From assembly GCF_015706575.1 (NCBI RefSeq), contig NW_024037058.1:18435547-18499546 (forward strand): DNA of 64,000 nucleotides, read 5' to 3'. This DNA is from Patiria miniata. Taxonomy: Eukaryota > Echinodermata > Asteroidea > Valvatida > Asterinidae. Under the pieces are notes generated by a model. It was not told where the DNA came from. It was given only the letters and a program-made list of their open reading frames with translations, and ran no database searches. Within the stretch, counting starts at the first letter, position 1. Every line of letters starts with the position of its first letter. The translations under genes and the position numbers were made by a program. Of the stretch, positions 43,557-55,058 are shown piece after piece.

Positions 43557-46034
43557 TCACTCTTCCCTCACAGTGTCTGGGTTTGTGTTGCACCAGTCCT
43601 CATCTGCTTCACATCTGCAGAGCTTTGTGCAGGCTAGCTTGTTCTGCTTACAAGTACATCGTCCCGTTGAGCAGTGACTAGCGCCACAGTTGCAATTTAG
43701 GAGTTCCACAACTGCCTCAGGTGCGAGGGGCTCTTTGGTAAGGACAGGCATGAGTCTACCATCACTCCTACTCCAGCCAAGTGTACAAGGGTCTGGTATT
43801 GTTGGATCCAAGATACTGTCCTGTGCCCAGAGACGAGCTTGCATGTGTGCTCTAAGAATGTGCTGTAGCCAAGCACCCGCCGTAGGGGGCAATCTGTTGA
43901 CGCTTTGTTTTGCTGTGAGTTTACTGAATCTCTTCCATCTAAGTGTTGCTGGGTCTTGTGCAGAGACTTCCTTTGTACTTACAAGCATGCACAAATATTC
44001 TTCACAGCCTACAATGACATCAGGTGATGGTGTTTCATCCTGGCCAAGCTTTGAGAGAGCTGAAACAACATGTGATGGAGCTGACATCAGAGTGGCAAGA
44101 GCATTTTTCTTCCCAATGCCTCGGATTTTGCCAGTGGTGTCTGATCCGGTTATTGCATGAAAGCCTGGTAATGCTGCAGCTACTTGTGGACCAAGCTTAT
44201 CATGTATAAGTTTGAGCTGTACCCGTCTGCGTTTTGCACTTGTACCTGTGAGAATTCCTGTGTTTGGACCCAGTTCAGTGAGTCTGCGCAATAAGAGAAC
44301 CCACCAGTCAGTGTCCTGGGTGAAGAAGTCCACTTCATTGCTAGGATCTGCATGAACAATTTCAAGGGCATGCAGCATCATGAGGGTATCTGCCTCCTCG
44401 TGTGTACTCACACTGGTGGTTGCACAGTGTTCCGTGGAATTAGCCAGGACACTCTTCCGTGTTGCAGTTACAACGGGCTCCTTGCAGAATTGGACTAGCT
44501 TGTCAGCAAGAAACAATGTCAGCCCATCTTTTGTTTTCTTGCTGGCCAGGAATTTTGCAGCATCTCTGATTGGAGTGCTATCATCAACAATTAAATCTCT
44601 GCAAGAAGTAGATGAATATCTGATATCATCCTTTATTGATATCTGCTTGTTGTAGTTGTCAAAGACCACTCTCCCAGCTTTGTACTTCTTTAGTTCAGCA
44701 TCAACATATTTAACCATACTTTCGCCCAAATCCTTGCATGTCTTAAACTTGCCAGCATGCATCAGCGCTTGAACAACAGCCATTCCATCTATGATGAGAA
44801 TTTTGTTGCAGCTGCCAAGGGAACTTACAGACTGGTTGACTACATCATCACCTACCAGCTCTTCAAAAGCATGGATGAGTTCGCTTTTATTTTTACAAGG
44901 CAAAACATCACCAGCTGGATTCAAAAGCATAGGATTAATGCTGTTGAATTCATACGCAGAGATTGCGTCCTGCAGATCAAATGAACGCCCTGACTGGGCA
45001 ATGACCAAAAGCTGTGAGAAAAGGGTAGCAGTGGACTTCAGTTGAAATTCTGTAGTTTTACCCTTGAGTATGATCTTCTTGCAGAGGTCATTCCAGTTTA
45101 AGAACTTCAGCTTTGGCATACGTTCCCACAAGTTAATTTCACCACGTATTCTCTGTTCTATGAAAAACGACTTCGCTTCTTGTCCACGCACCTCTAAGTT
45201 CAAAATACTTGATTGTGCTTCTTTCCTCAGAACTTGCTTCGTCATGAAGTTGTAGAGATGCTCTTCTCCGTTGCTAAAAACCTTGTGGGGCTTGATGGTT
45301 GCTTTCAAAGCCAAAATGGCTTTCTCCTGGTGAGCAGATTTGGTCGATGACGAATGGTGGTGTTGATCTCGGCCATGTGCAGGCGATTTATGTGATATGT
45401 TGAACATCTCTTTAGTTTCCTGAGACAGCCGTCCAAGTTCAGGGGCAGCCAGACAATACTTCAGGAGTGTGGCAGGTTTGTTTGTGATTCCATGTAAGCC
45501 TCCTTCACCCTTGAGGACCTTGTTTTCCTGTTCTTGTGCTTGATCCACACCAATACTGGTGAATGGGGTGCTGTTCTTTGTCACTGCAAATTCTCCAGTC
45601 GTGAGTCTTTTCCAGATACCCGGATTATCTTTCTTGACTGCATATGAGCGTGCTACGAATTCTAGGATGTTCTGGGCATAGTCATGTCTGTTGTATGCAA
45701 AGAAATATGTGCACAGATCTTCACAGATGTACATCCGAACCCACTTGAACATCAGAGAGGACTCATTTCTCTTATCAAAGTCGACCAGCTGTTTCTCGAA
45801 ATTTATACTTTCGATGGTGACCAGCATTTCTTGGTGGGCCTCTTGGATTTTGAGCTTTCTTTGTTCAGCATCTTTAAGTCGCTGTGCCTGAGCCATGCTG
45901 TCTACTGTCACACCCAGAGCTTCCCGCACTGTAGGCTTCTCTTGGAAGAATGCTTCAATCCACAGATCGAACAATGCTTGGAGTGTAACCTCGTGGGCAT
46001 CAACAGCACGATTATAATGACTGCCAGATATTCC
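43557..46034 (-). pseudogene. Element gene, C-terminal part: PIN-like region and CXC-like Cys-rich tail
   Basis: Open for more than 805 codons. A Met-started frame begins at 45974 and the same frame extends to the insertion at 46034. Visible features: ILIIDGMAVVQALMHAG, HEEADTLMMLHALE, FFTQDTDWWVLLLRRL and AITGSDTTGKIRGIGKKNA. The Asp-rich order resembles PIN/FEN-like nuclease folds. The tail reads NCNCGASHC, CTCKQNKLAC and CRCEADEDWC, similar to CXC (tesmin-type) cysteine arrays. The frame ends at 43557. Multi-copy proteins of this appearance are common in marine invertebrate genomes and are usually unannotated. The nuclease role is inferred. Upstream parts of the same gene are at 47203-49554. 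Confidence 0.7.
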
Positions 46035-46037
46035 CAG

Positions 46038-47201
46038 GGGCCGTATTCACAAAACGACTTAAGTCATAAAAAAGCAAGCACCCCACTTAAATATGCGACT
46101 TAGACTAGTTTTACAATTTAAGCAGTATTCACAAAGCATTTTCACTAAGCGCCCCACTTATTTTCATGACTTAAATCTAAGTGTGGTCGGACCTGTCTTA
46201 AGTCAAGTTAAGTGGGGCACTAGGGTGTCATGGCGGCTTTATTCCTTTCCGTTGGTTGGTATTTTCAGGCACAAAATTGGACTTTCTAGGGGTAGAGGGA
46301 AATATCGTCAATAACGAATGATTGTAAAAGGAAAGCCAAGTTGAAATTAATGTGTGACAACCCTAAGATTGTAGTTCGTCGACATTCTGACAGTCATTTT
46401 CGAACGATTTGTTGATTTTTATGCGGGCGGCACGGGTACGATTGACGAAACCAATGTAATGGCATGCACAGTCTTTACCACGTGACTGCCGAAAGGCTAT
46501 TAATTAAAATTAACTGTCTTACCTTCCAGCGCGTATGACATAAATCATCATGACAATTTGTTTCATACTCGATAGTAAATAAAATGAACAATTCACTTGT
46601 AGTTTAGTTGTTCAAACGACCGTAAAAACTATGGTAAATAACTACAGTCGAGTCTCGTTAATACAAACTCGTTCGGACCTCGCCAGATTGTTTGTTATAT
46701 CAGAATTTTGTATTAAGAGGAACATCAGTCCCATTCATTGTGCACATAAATGCACAGTCGGGACTAAGGCTTTATGTTTGTTATAACCAGAATTTTGTAT
46801 TAACAGAGTTTGTACTAACGAGATTCGACTGTACATGCACTGAGAGCATACGATGTGCATGACGAACTAGGTGGACGCGCGCGTGACGCAGATAAGTTTT
46901 TGTGTATTAAACTGAGCTTGGAAACTGCGTCGCAGAATACGCGCACGCATGATTATGTTAAGGAAGCACGCACATTATTGATTGAACTGCTGCTGCGTAG
47001 GAACGTTTATGACGTACATATTTTGTGCATTGAGCAAGAGTGACTGTTTTGAACACTTAAGTTAAGTTGAGCACTAATATAATTGGGGTGCTTAGATCTT
47101 TCGTGAATACCATATTAAGCGTCCCACTTAAGTTAGTAGGGTGCTAAGATTTAAGTCTGGCTTAAGTTATCTCTTAAGTTTGAGTTTTGTGAATACGGCC
47201 C
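46038..47201. mobile_element. DNA transposon inserted in the element gene, 3-bp duplication
   Basis: Termini GGGCCGTATTCACAAAAC and GTTTTGTGAATACGGCCC (right end with one extra T), flanked by CAG on both sides (46035-46037 and 47202-47204). 1,164 bp. CTTAAGT-type words recur in both subterminal regions. A frame at 46855-47043 has no recognisable domain. A 3-bp duplication and a GGGCC terminus suggest a Harbinger-like or related element. It carries a nested MITE at 46645-46831. Confidence 0.88.
46645..46831. mobile_element. Tigger/pogo-like MITE nested in the 1.16-kb transposon
   Basis: TA on each side (46643-46644 and 46832-46833). Termini CAGTCGAGTCTCGTTAATAC and the near-inverse GTACTAACGAGATTCGACTG. 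187 bp. Internal TTGTTATA and GAATTTTGTATTAA occur twice. Confidence 0.85.
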
Positions 47202-47202
47202 C

Positions 47203-47840
47203 AGGCACCTGATAGCACAGAGACTGGTGTGAAAAGCACCAGGTAGCAGCCACCACTTTCCCTTGTACTGGTCACTGAGATATTCAAGCTTCACTGCTCT
47301 CTTGTAAAGATCCATATCTAGGGTAACCATGACGGGACCAGGGTTGTTTGGGCATGTGATGCGGTTGAGTTTTTAGAGGGTCTCTAGCACGGTGACAAGT
47401 GTTGACCATTCATGGGCTGGATTATTGATTATTGGCAAGCTGTGAATGCTGTCTAGCTGGCAATTAGCAGAGTCCACTTCAGAAATCTGCGAGTTGTATG
47501 CACGCCATACTGGAACAGGTTGTTTGCATGCCTGGGTTTCTTTTTGTCCTTGGTCATTCTGGGCGAGTGAGCTCTCATCAGCATTCTCAGCAGTACGTGA
47601 CTTGTCAGCATTTGCTTGAGAAATGCAATCGGAAGGTTTCTCGGGTAGTAAGAAGCAGGCATCATTTTTTTGGCGCTCATACCAACGAAACAGAAGCCAT
47701 AACAGGTCTAGCTGTTGTGCACATTGTACTTTGCGTTTTATGAGTACCAAGTTGGTATTGCTCATAACAAGGGCTTGTCGATGGTCTAGGACTTCCAGTG
47801 ATTCTGCAGGCTTTGAGCTCAACCACTGTTGAGGGTACAT
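47203..47840 (-). pseudogene. Element gene, middle part with in-frame stop
   Basis: Reads WLSSKPAESLEVLDHRQALV, LIKRKVQCAQQLDLLWLLF and FRWYERQK, stops with TAA at 47373-47375, then continues in the same frame as KLNRITCPNNPGPVMVTLDM, KRAVKLEYLSDQYKGKWWLL, LPGAFHTSLCAIRCL up to the transposon. The frame differs by one from the N-terminal part. The switch lies near 47815-47830. Single stop, single frameshift and one insertion are consistent with a recent loss. Confidence 0.75.
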
Positions 47841-49554
47841 CCTTTAAGGATTCCGTAAACTCGCAAGTGAAATCATGCGGTACACGTTGGTAAACGGACA
47901 CTGCAGTGCCATGAAAAGTGTCACGACCATCTGGTGTGTCAACCTTGAAGTCAATGTTATCAGAGGAGCCTCTGATAGGGATGCCTTTGCAAACTGCAGG
48001 GGGAATGAAGACACCATAGTACTTGTTCATGGTTGCAATGGTATTGTTGGCCATCTGTGTAGTGATTGCATTCACACGTTGATATGGAATACCAACTGTA
48101 GCTGCGCTCAGGGAGTCAACATCCTTTTTGCTGCGATGCATGTGGTAACTGTGAACTGAAAGTCCAACAGCTTGTGGTGTCTCGCGTGTCTGACGAAAGG
48201 CAGCTTTCGGTGCTACTGGAGTGTATGTCACTTGCCGATCAGACTTGAAGTTGTGAATGATCTGCTGGCATATAACTTTAGCAGATTTCTCAAGGTTTGC
48301 GGCACGTTGCTCCTGGTTTGTTATTCTGGTGCCTTGTAAGACCCAAAGGATGAAGAACAGCAGCTCTTGAGGGATACCCTGTCCGGCACTGTCCTTCAGT
48401 GAACCTGTAAATTTCCAAGGGTCATCACTTAGTTGTGTCTTTATCGCAGATCGAAGCTTTTTAGCAGCTTGGAACAGGCACTGAAGATCTGCAACTACAT
48501 CCTGAGCATCAGCAGCTGCAGCATTTATTGCAGCTTTCCCTGTATCCAAAGAGTGTGCTTGAGATGGCTTATTTCCATATGATGGAGTTATTATGACATT
48601 CGGGACATTATCCTGAACTTTCTCCTTCAATGCTTCACGTCCTATTAGGGAATCAGTGATTCCAAATCTTTGTAGTGTGTCAGAGTAGTTACTGTGCAGT
48701 TCAGAAACATCCACGAACTGTCCCTTGTCAATACTGTCTTGCACACTGGCCAAAAACTCTACCTCTGCAGCAATGAAAGCAGTGTTTTCTGCAAGCTCTG
48801 CTTCTGGTGTTGTTGTTTTGATGGACTTTGCTTTGCGGCAAGGGCGTTGAATATATCTTTCCCAGTTTCTTGTGAAGCATGAATGGTGATACATAATATC
48901 GTGTGAGAGTAGATCACCGGAAGAGAGTACATCTGCCAGCCTGACCTCCCATACTGTGTTCCCACTGTTGCCTACGATATTATGGATCTTTTTACCCATG
49001 GAAGTGGTGACACATTTATGAAGGTTTTCTGGTGCATCTACCGGTAGCTCCTCCTCACTTGCAGATGTGGGTTGACAAAAGAAACACTTGCTTTTGTCAA
49101 ATACTGGAGTCCTTGAACGTGTGAGCTTGGAAGATTCTGTAGTGCTTGGTGATGTACATCTACTTGAAGAACAGGGCCTTCCCCGTCTTCGATGCGTTAG
49201 GATTGTCGTGTCATGTGAATCTAATGCCAACTTGCTTCTTTTTTCCTCCCGATCAAGGTGACTTACAGCATTCTTGTAGCAGTCTCTGTGCCATGAAGCA
49301 CCTTTAACTCTCAGGTCATCTCCTGTGACTCCATGGAGTCGCTTCTCAATGTTTACAAATTCAGGGCTTCCATAGTTGGCTTTTTTGTGTACACAGCTTA
49401 GAAGTGTTTCAAACGCTGAGACCTTGAAGGATCTGTAGTGTGTGTTCACAAGTTGCGTCTTTGTCGCCCTTTGACAAAGAAGGCATAATCGGAAGTCTGT
49501 TGTTGGCCTCTTTGATGGGGGTTCTCTGTTGAATGCCATCTGAAAAGGTAGCAA
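47677..49554 (-). pseudogene. Element gene, N-terminal part with Cys/His zinc-binding-like motifs
   Basis: 625 codons open. The first Met in the region is at 49554 and MAFNREPP begins at 49539, just after a TTTTCAG that could be an acceptor. Near the N-terminus LCLLCQ...WHRDCYKN suggests a zinc-binding site. A second set FFCQPTS...HHSCFTRNW follows at about residues 160-240. The middle has YQRVNAITTQMANNTIATMN and IPPAVCKGIPIRGSSDNIDF. After about 47820 the reading leaves the ancestral frame and ends at 47677. I do not recognise a named family. Confidence 0.68.
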
Positions 49555-51399
49555 ATGTTTAACATAACTAATTTCTAATATTTATGATATGCATAGTTTA
49601 TTTGTGCCATCATGCATACAGGGTGAGTCAACGAGAAAGTGACCGAGTGAGAATAAAAAAAAAATTATGCTACATACTCTTTTATTTTAATAAAAAACAA
49701 GGTGAAAAAAAGCCAAACCCTCAACCCCCTTTTTTCACAGCTTTGAAAAAATACCTCACAGGTATCAAAACATACGTGTAGAGTACGGTTCACTAGCTTT
49801 TCACTAATGAAAAAATCTTTTCAATTGGGTAGAAATAAATTTGAGTTATTGACAATGCAAAAATAAGTGCTATTTTTTTCAATCTGTCCATGGTCTCAAT
49901 AATCATTTGTTAGAAATGTAATGAAGTTTGGGGTGATCAAGGATCGTTTTGCTTTCTTTAAAGTTTTAATCTTTCTTTATTTGCTTCTTTTTAAAGTTAT
50001 TTTTGCAAAAATGGTTATTTTTCCTTTTGGAAGTGATCGTACCGGTAGTCCTGAAAGAACTGTTTGGTTAACTTCTTAGATGTTTAGGCCCCCAAAAATA
50101 CTTCTGCTTCCGATTACAGGGCTTTTGAAAATAGGGTAGGTGGGTAGGAATTTTTTTTGTTTGTTTCTGGCACTTTTTGTTTTGTACGATCATAATTATG
50201 GAGGTGTCTGTGTGAAGTCAAGGGTAAAATGTAGTTCTTGATATTTTTCTTGACAATATTCCTCAAAAGAAATTAGAGTAGGGGCTGTCGAACTAGGGTA
50301 GGTAGGGTAACCGGAAGTAAAACTGATATTTACTGTGGTGCTCTGTCCCGATTGGAAATGTTTTTTTTATGTTGAAAAGCTGATGAAGTGCTAAACGTGT
50401 GTCGATATTTGTGATGTATTTTTTTTTCAAAGTTATGAAAAAGAGGGGGCTTTGAGAGCTCGTTTTTATTAGAAACCATGTGGTATCAAAAAAAAAGTTT
50501 GTTATAGTAACTAGATAGATTTAATTTAAATGCCTAAAGCCTCCTATTGCTGATTGCAACTTATTTGAAGCTATTTATTTTTTTCCAAATCATGGAATAA
50601 ATGGACACTATAGGCCTCCGTACTTTGTATAATTGAATGAGCCTTACTATACTGGAGTGTTACAATACTTCTTTGCCCAGGCTTTGTGTATTATAAAATG
50701 ATCCTAGAATCAGAAGAAAAGCGGATACTACAAGAACATGTATTGGTAATCCTATTCACCCACTAATTCAGTTTTACAAAAGACTGCAATAATTTAGGCG
50801 TGCTTAACCTGGTTCTACACGTTACATTACAGAGTGACGTACAGTTTATAAAACCTGTCATGCCTGTGTAAATTTTGAGGCGAAATAAGGCTAAATGAAC
50901 CATTCAGACTTCAAATTTGGAAGTATATACATGTTTATAATGTGCTATGAACTTGCTTTCTGAACAATTTTTAGAGGAATGTCAAACTCACCTTGATATC
51001 TGCATGCAATTGTGGCCACTCTTCATGCTCTAGCAGTCATACGACTGCAAACTTTTGTCCAATAACAATGCACTAAAATGTAATAAAACAGCGCCATCTA
51101 TAGACAACTTTGCTAGTTTTTAAGTATGGATGCTTATAAGTGCCATCCAATAAGGACAACGGCTTAACAGTTAAGAAATGTAATGTTTTACTTGCCATTT
51201 TCTGATAGATTTCTGGAAAATAAGCAACCTAATGATTTTCTTACAGATCCCTTTGTTCAGTATATTGATGATGAGTCTTCTTTGTGCATGGATTTAATAA
51301 ATAAATGTTTTTAATGTAAGTGGTATAGGTGTTTTAAAATAAAAAATGGATGGCATTATTTAATGGGCAACTTTATTCATTATTTTCTTAATTTATTTT
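49555..51399. other. AT-rich non-coding part of the large element
   Basis: No exon, tRNA or obvious repeat recognised. GTAGGTGGGTAGG/GTAGGTAGGGTA motifs recur around 50130-50310. It lies upstream of the minus-strand gene and could contain its promoter. Confidence 0.45.
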
Positions 51400-52151
51400 T
51401 GTGATGCATTTTGTGAGTACATGTACATTGATTAAAGGGTTTGCCACCAAAATGGACTTCAGGTGACATTCGAGTCCAAAATTATTATGCAAAATAGGTC
51501 CAAAATGGCCGCCACTTTTAAATATCCAAGATGGCTGCCATTTATTGGGAGTACCCCATCAATAATGATTTACTTGAGTTCCTTGGTATCAAAAACATGG
51601 GGGTTGCCACCAAAATTAACTTCATACGACATTTGATTGCAATGGTATTATTTAAATTAAATCCAAATGGCCGTTCTCTTCAAATATCCAAGATGGCTGC
51701 CATCCATGCGGGACACCTCTTCAACAGTGTTTTATTTAGATTCCTTGGTATCGAAAACATGGGGTTTGCTACCAAAATGGATTTCATACGGCATTCAAGT
51801 CCAAAGTTATTATGCAAAATAGGTCCAAATTGGCGGCCATTTTGAAATATCCAAGATGGCCGCCATCCATATGGAGTACACCATAGACAATGACTTACTT
51901 GGGTTCCTTGGTAGCAAAAACATGGGGTTTGCCACCAAAATGGACTTCATATGACAATCAGGCCCGAAGTTATGATACAAATAAGGTCCGAAATGGCGGC
52001 CATTTTGGAATCCAGGATGGCCGCCACACGGTAGATGGAAAAAAATGTTACCAATGGATTTCTGGCTTAGGAAGGTTTACTCTATCCAAAAATGACAAAA
52101 ATTCCTTCTTTAGCAAAAAAAAATGCAAAGGCCAAAAATACGACACAACAG
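51400..52151 (-). repeat. Right long terminal inverted repeat of the ~9.7-kb element
   Basis: Inverse of 42450-43345: TTCCTTGGTATC, CCAAAATGGACTTCATATGA, ATATCCAAGATGGCCGCCAT, then GTTACCAATGGATTTCTGGC, CAAAAATTCCTTCTTTAGC and ACACAACAG. About four subrepeats, one fewer than on the left. Confidence 0.88.
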
Positions 52152-52261
52152 GTACCGGTATATATGTTAGGACCATAGATAACAGCTCTATGGTTAGGGC
52201 ACACGTGAGTAATTTCACTCCGATCAATGTAAAAATCAATACTTTGTAGATCGTTTTACAC

Positions 52262-52508
52262 AAGGGGTGGGGGTGGGGTGGGGTGGGGTGTGGGGTTGGG
52301 GTTTGGCGGGGATGGGGCATGGGTGAGGTGGGGATGGGGTGAGGATTGGGGTGGGGGTGGGGTGGGGTGGGGTGGGGATGGGGCGAGGGTTGGGGTTTGG
52401 GATGGGGCGAGGGTTGGGGTTTGGGATGGGGCGAGGGTGGGGTGGGGATGGGGCAGGATGGGGCAGCATGCGGTGGGATGGGATAGGGTGGAGTGGTCGG
52501 GTGGGGTT
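52262..52508 (+). repeat. G-rich GGGGTGGGG / GGGATGGGG minisatellite
   Basis: Irregular GGGGTG, GGGATG and GGGCGAGGGTTGGGGTTT units. The GGTTTGGGATGGGGCGAGGGTTGG part repeats with a period of about 26 bp. Strong G-quadruplex potential on the plus strand. Open frames here (Gly/Trp-rich or Pro-rich) are low-complexity artefacts. Confidence 0.9.
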
Positions 52509-53692
52509 AGGTGTATCTTGCACAGGTCAGCTAAACTTGAATACACTGTATACATTTTTTTTTTCATTTAAATTTTTTAATATCATCAAGGAGAAAATGC
52601 AAACCACAATTACATTAAAAATAAGATGAGGATCACTACCAGACAATTATTTGTCAGAGTGCAGTGGCCACATGTATCTGTGCATCTTGACCTGTCTTTA
52701 TCCTCGCTCCTTGTTGTTGCCAAGCCGCTGTACAGTGAATTGAGCTAATTCTCATTAGAGGCAGTCCAAGCAGCATTTACCGAGCACAATACTGTCTCCT
52801 TGAATGAACCCCCCATTAGGCCTCTAACTCTGACTAAATTCAAGGGCAGTTTGTACCGCTGAACACACAACTGCAGAAGGCATCAGCCCATGGGTGCTAT
52901 ACAGCTAGTGCTGTGGCGAATATACCAAATATTGGGTCACCAACCGAATATCCAAATGGCATATTTTTACACTTCAACTTTTCGAGAGAAAAAAGGGCAG
53001 TCTCAAAGAGATGATGAACAATTCCCACAATCGTGTTAGTTGCCAGATTTATTGTTTGTCAAATGCTACAGTTTCATCAAAATTTAAGCTTGAGAGTTTC
53101 CAAATTCCATGGGGATATTACATTGTAGCTCAATTTCTTCGTTAAAATCGGTCAAATACAACTATTTATGAGGCATTCTGGAAACTGCTCTATTTCATTT
53201 TAAGAAGCTTTTTGTCAACTTTTGACAAGTGCAGGCACATACATAGCCTGTTCGGCAGCCAGTTTAGGGTGGCGCATGTTAAACTTGATCAGTGCATTTT
53301 GAACATTTGATCAAGTCCGTGTTCCAATATTTGAAACATGCAGTGCACTTGCTACAGCATACATCTACAAGCAGGTTTCAAATGTACACCCAGAAGTATC
53401 CGTACATGCATTTTATTGGGGGGGGGGATGGGGGATGCTCTTGTCGAATAGAGATGCAATAATTGTTAAATAGATTTCTATAATTGCAATTTTTTTTTTC
53501 CTGTACGCTGAAAGGTAATTGGGTAAAACATTTTTTTAAGATATCAGTTTTTGTTATCTTTGTTTCAGGTTTTGCTTAATTGAATGCATTCAGAACAGTA
53601 AAGCAACTCAGGCAAGGTCACTAACCCACCGAAGTATGTACTTTACATACTGTGCCAACTAGTTACCAAACGGTTTTGTTGGATTTTACTAA
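52509..53692. other. Non-coding stretch between repeats
   Basis: No exon recognised. A G-run occurs at 53418-53426. It falls downstream of CaMKI-like exon 3, but no kinase sequence was seen. Confidence 0.45.
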
Positions 53693-53700
53693 ATTCAGAG

Positions 53701-54049
53701 GGGGCCGTATCAAAAGTCCGACGCCTCATAGGTCCGATGCCTCATAATCCGAAATTTCGGACTTATGAGGCGTCGGACTTATGAGGTATAAAATGTATTT
53801 ATTCCGCCTCATAGGTCCGACGCCTCATAAGTTTGACGCCTCATAAGTCCGATGTCGGAAAAATGAGGAGTTTAATCTGTCAGACCTGCATCGGAGCTAT
53901 GAGGCGTCGGAGCTATGAGGCGTCGGACTTATGAGACATCGGACCTATGAGGCATCAGACTTATGGGCCTTTTTTTGGTTAGGGGATGCAATTTTGTCAG
54001 ACTTATGAGGCGTCGGACCTATGAGGCGTCGGACTTCTGAGCAGACCCC
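53701..54049. mobile_element. hAT-type MITE built of TCATAAGTCCGACGCC repeats
   Basis: 8-bp duplication ATTCAGAG (53693-53700 and 54050-54057). Ends GGGGCCGTATC and GCAGACCCC are imperfectly inverted, but both lead into AAGTCCGACGCCTCAT or its inverse. The interior is about twelve copies of the 15-16-bp word in both orientations. Confidence 0.87.
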
Positions 54050-54239
54050 ATTCAGAGGACCGAAAAATCCTCCGATCAGCAGGAAACCAATGGCCCATTC
54101 CTACGGTAAGTAAACCTAAATCCCTTAAATTCCCAAAACCTCCTATGGGCACCATGCACGCACAGGTACCCGCTAAACGGTAAGAAAAGGAGAGTTGGGG
54201 GAGACCACTGGGAGGGACATTTCAATTCACTGCCAACGA

Positions 54240-54340
54240 CGCCCGACGGTGACGCTTCAATGATGTACATTTGTAAAGCGCTTCGATCTTAGTTAAAAGC
54301 ACTATACAAAAACCTGTTGTTATTATTTTTATTATTCAAA
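54240..54340 (+). mobile_element. SINE/LINE-type 3' tail
   Basis: TTGTAAAGCGCTTCGATC...AAGCACTATACAAA followed by a TTATTATT tail, a 3'-end pattern common to several invertebrate SINE/LINE families. The 5' part is not recognisable. Confidence 0.55.
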
Positions 54341-54535
54341 GCAATTGCTTTGTGCACAATTAGTCATGTGTACTCTGCACTTTACGCATGCAAACCAGTA
54401 TGGGCACGCGGTGTGTCCCGTCCATTGAGCTGTCACAGGTGGTAAAAAAAAATACGCCCTCTCTGTTCACGAACGGAGTCCATTAGATTTTGAGAAGCCT
54501 TATTAGTAATTAAGATGGAATGAGTGAATACTTAC

Positions 54536-54610
54536 AGTTCAATGACGAGGTACACGTGTGTTTTGTTTTCAAAGATCTCATACAGCTTCACGATATTTGA
54601 ATGCCGGATC
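54536..54610 (-). CDS. CaMKI-like kinase, exon 3 (alphaC-beta4 to hinge)
   Basis: 75 bp, acceptor TTCTGCAG, donor CT|GTAAGT, phase 2 at both ends. Reads IRHSNIVKLYEIFENKTHVY then LVIEL, the kinase subdomain IV-V stretch: H-x-N-I-V after helix C, and LVIEL as the hinge entry. It joins in phase to exon 2 (AA + G gives Lys). The next expected exon (a GGELFDRI-type sequence) was not found in the window. Confidence 0.87.
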
Positions 54611-54701
54611 CTGCAGAAACAAGACAGAGAATTGTTGCAATCTAGGGTAGTAACACTGGACAAATTCTTCATTTATCACAAATTTTTTAGCATTCCAGTA
54701 A

Positions 54702-55055
54702 GGCCAAAAAAAAAAAGTCTCCGGTTTTTGGTATGCGCGCGCGTCGCCGTAGCCATGCGCGTCGGCAAAATGAAAACGTTTTTTTTCAATGAAAGATGAT
54801 GTCTCAAAACCGCCAAACTCAATGGTTTGACTGGAATCCTGCTGCTGTTTTTAGATTGGGTTATGGTCGAGAATAAGCTTTATGTGGCCTCTCTGGACTC
54901 CCATATATTTGCACTAAGTTTAGTCGGGCACCATTTGCAGTCATCAGCTGACATTTGAAGCAAAAAAAATCAGGTAAAAAAAAAAAACAGCCGCGTCGCC
55001 GCACCACTTTTTGGGCAAGCTCCATACCAGAAACCAGAGACTTATTTTTTTGGCC
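54702..55055. mobile_element. PIF/Harbinger-like MITE, copy 4
   Basis: TAA flanks at 54699-54701 and 55056-55058. GGCC + poly-A + GTCTCCGG and the inverse. Lies in CaMKI-like intron 2. Confidence 0.88.
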
Positions 55056-55058
55056 TAA

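Larger units (their letters stand above)
42450..52151. mobile_element. Large element with long inverted termini carrying a broken ~1,480-codon gene
   Basis: Matching inverted ends (42450-43345 and 51400-52151) enclose a single minus-strand gene split into three readable parts, plus AT-rich non-coding DNA (49555-51400). The outermost common sequence is CTGTTGTGT/ACACAACAG. I could not identify a target-site duplication with certainty. The layout, long subrepeat-built termini with one large intron-poor gene inside, looks like a large DNA transposon or foldback-type carrier. The superfamily is unknown to me, and no standard DDE transposase signature was recognised. Confidence 0.65.

Noticed and set aside
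52236..52571. Pro-rich or Gly/Trp-rich frames
   Set aside because: Low-complexity G-rich repeat. No composition or motif of a real protein.
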